A DNA stretch of 5,766 bases, taken from contig DAIDKJ010000087.1 in the NCBI GenBank assembly GCA_027450105.1, positions 1 through 5,766 on the forward strand, in the 5' to 3' direction. The translations under genes were made by a program, and so were the position numbers. Positions 5,736 through 5,766 of the stretch are shown here, one piece after another. Numbering within the stretch: the first letter of the stretch is position 1; each line of letters starts with the position of its first letter. Below the pieces are notes generated by a model, which did no database searches, was not told where the DNA came from, and saw nothing but the letters and a program-made list of their open reading frames with translations. Origin of the DNA: Ferrovum sp. (GTDB lineage Bacteria; Pseudomonadota; Gammaproteobacteria; Burkholderiales; Ferrovaceae).

Positions 5736-5766
5736 AACCCGTAACAGCGGATTGATTGAAAGTGGT
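5716..5766 (+). CDS. Start of downstream gene, probably ribH (lumazine synthase), partial
   Basis: An ATG at 5716 opens a frame that stays open to the window edge (17 codons, MSHLSNKTRNSGLIESG). It overlaps the last 20 bases of the RibBX gene in a different frame. GGAG at 5702-5705 lies ten bases upstream, an acceptable Shine-Dalgarno. The N-terminus of lumazine synthase is variable and the conserved core begins later, so the seen residues neither prove nor exclude ribH. The call rests on context: ribH is the missing partner for ribE and normally follows the RibBA-type gene in this order. A start further right is possible. Confidence 0.5.
   Translation, partial: MSHLSNKTRNSGLIESG

Noticed and set aside
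1..5766. Mobile element, CRISPR, toxin-antitoxin or defence genes
   Set aside because: Nearly every base is assigned to conserved housekeeping genes; no terminal inverted repeats, spaced repeats, transposase motifs or unexplained gaps over 100 bases were seen.

Overview
The window is a densely packed, GC-rich (roughly 60%) stretch of a proteobacterial chromosome. Gene order, protein sequences and a RibBX-type fusion suggest a betaproteobacterium or a close relative, but genus and species cannot be fixed from this window. All recognised genes are housekeeping genes, and there are no signs of mobile DNA, CRISPR, tRNA or rRNA.

Layout: a divergent junction near position 890 splits the window. 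To the left, on the minus strand, GTG-started yjgA/darP (ribosome assembly factor) is followed by mog (molybdopterin adenylyltransferase), with a 4-base ATGA overlap; mog runs off the left edge. To the right, on the plus strand, pmbA/tldE (TldD partner) is followed by a 96-base gap, then nrdR (ribonucleotide reductase repressor), ribD, ribE (riboflavin synthase) and a RibBA-like fusion. A reading frame overlapping the end of that fusion runs off the right edge and is probably ribH by context. nrdR, ribD and ribE are almost seamless: ribD starts 12 bases after nrdR (or overlaps it if a TTG start is used), and ribD and ribE share one base.

Function: ribD, ribE and the DHBP synthase half of the fusion cover most of riboflavin synthesis. 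The GTP cyclohydrolase II-like half lacks the Cys zinc-binding motif, so the fusion resembles the RibBX variant, and the committed first step (GTP cyclohydrolase II, RibA) should be encoded elsewhere. nrdR upstream of rib genes is a common conserved neighbourhood.

No new multi-gene system is visible. The points most worth a second look are regulatory: a symmetric TATGATA that can act as a -10 element on both strands between yjgA and pmbA; a 12-codon open frame with a strong Shine-Dalgarno whose stop overlaps the GTG start of nrdR; and an extended -10 element inside the end of ribE that could give the RibBX gene its own transcript.
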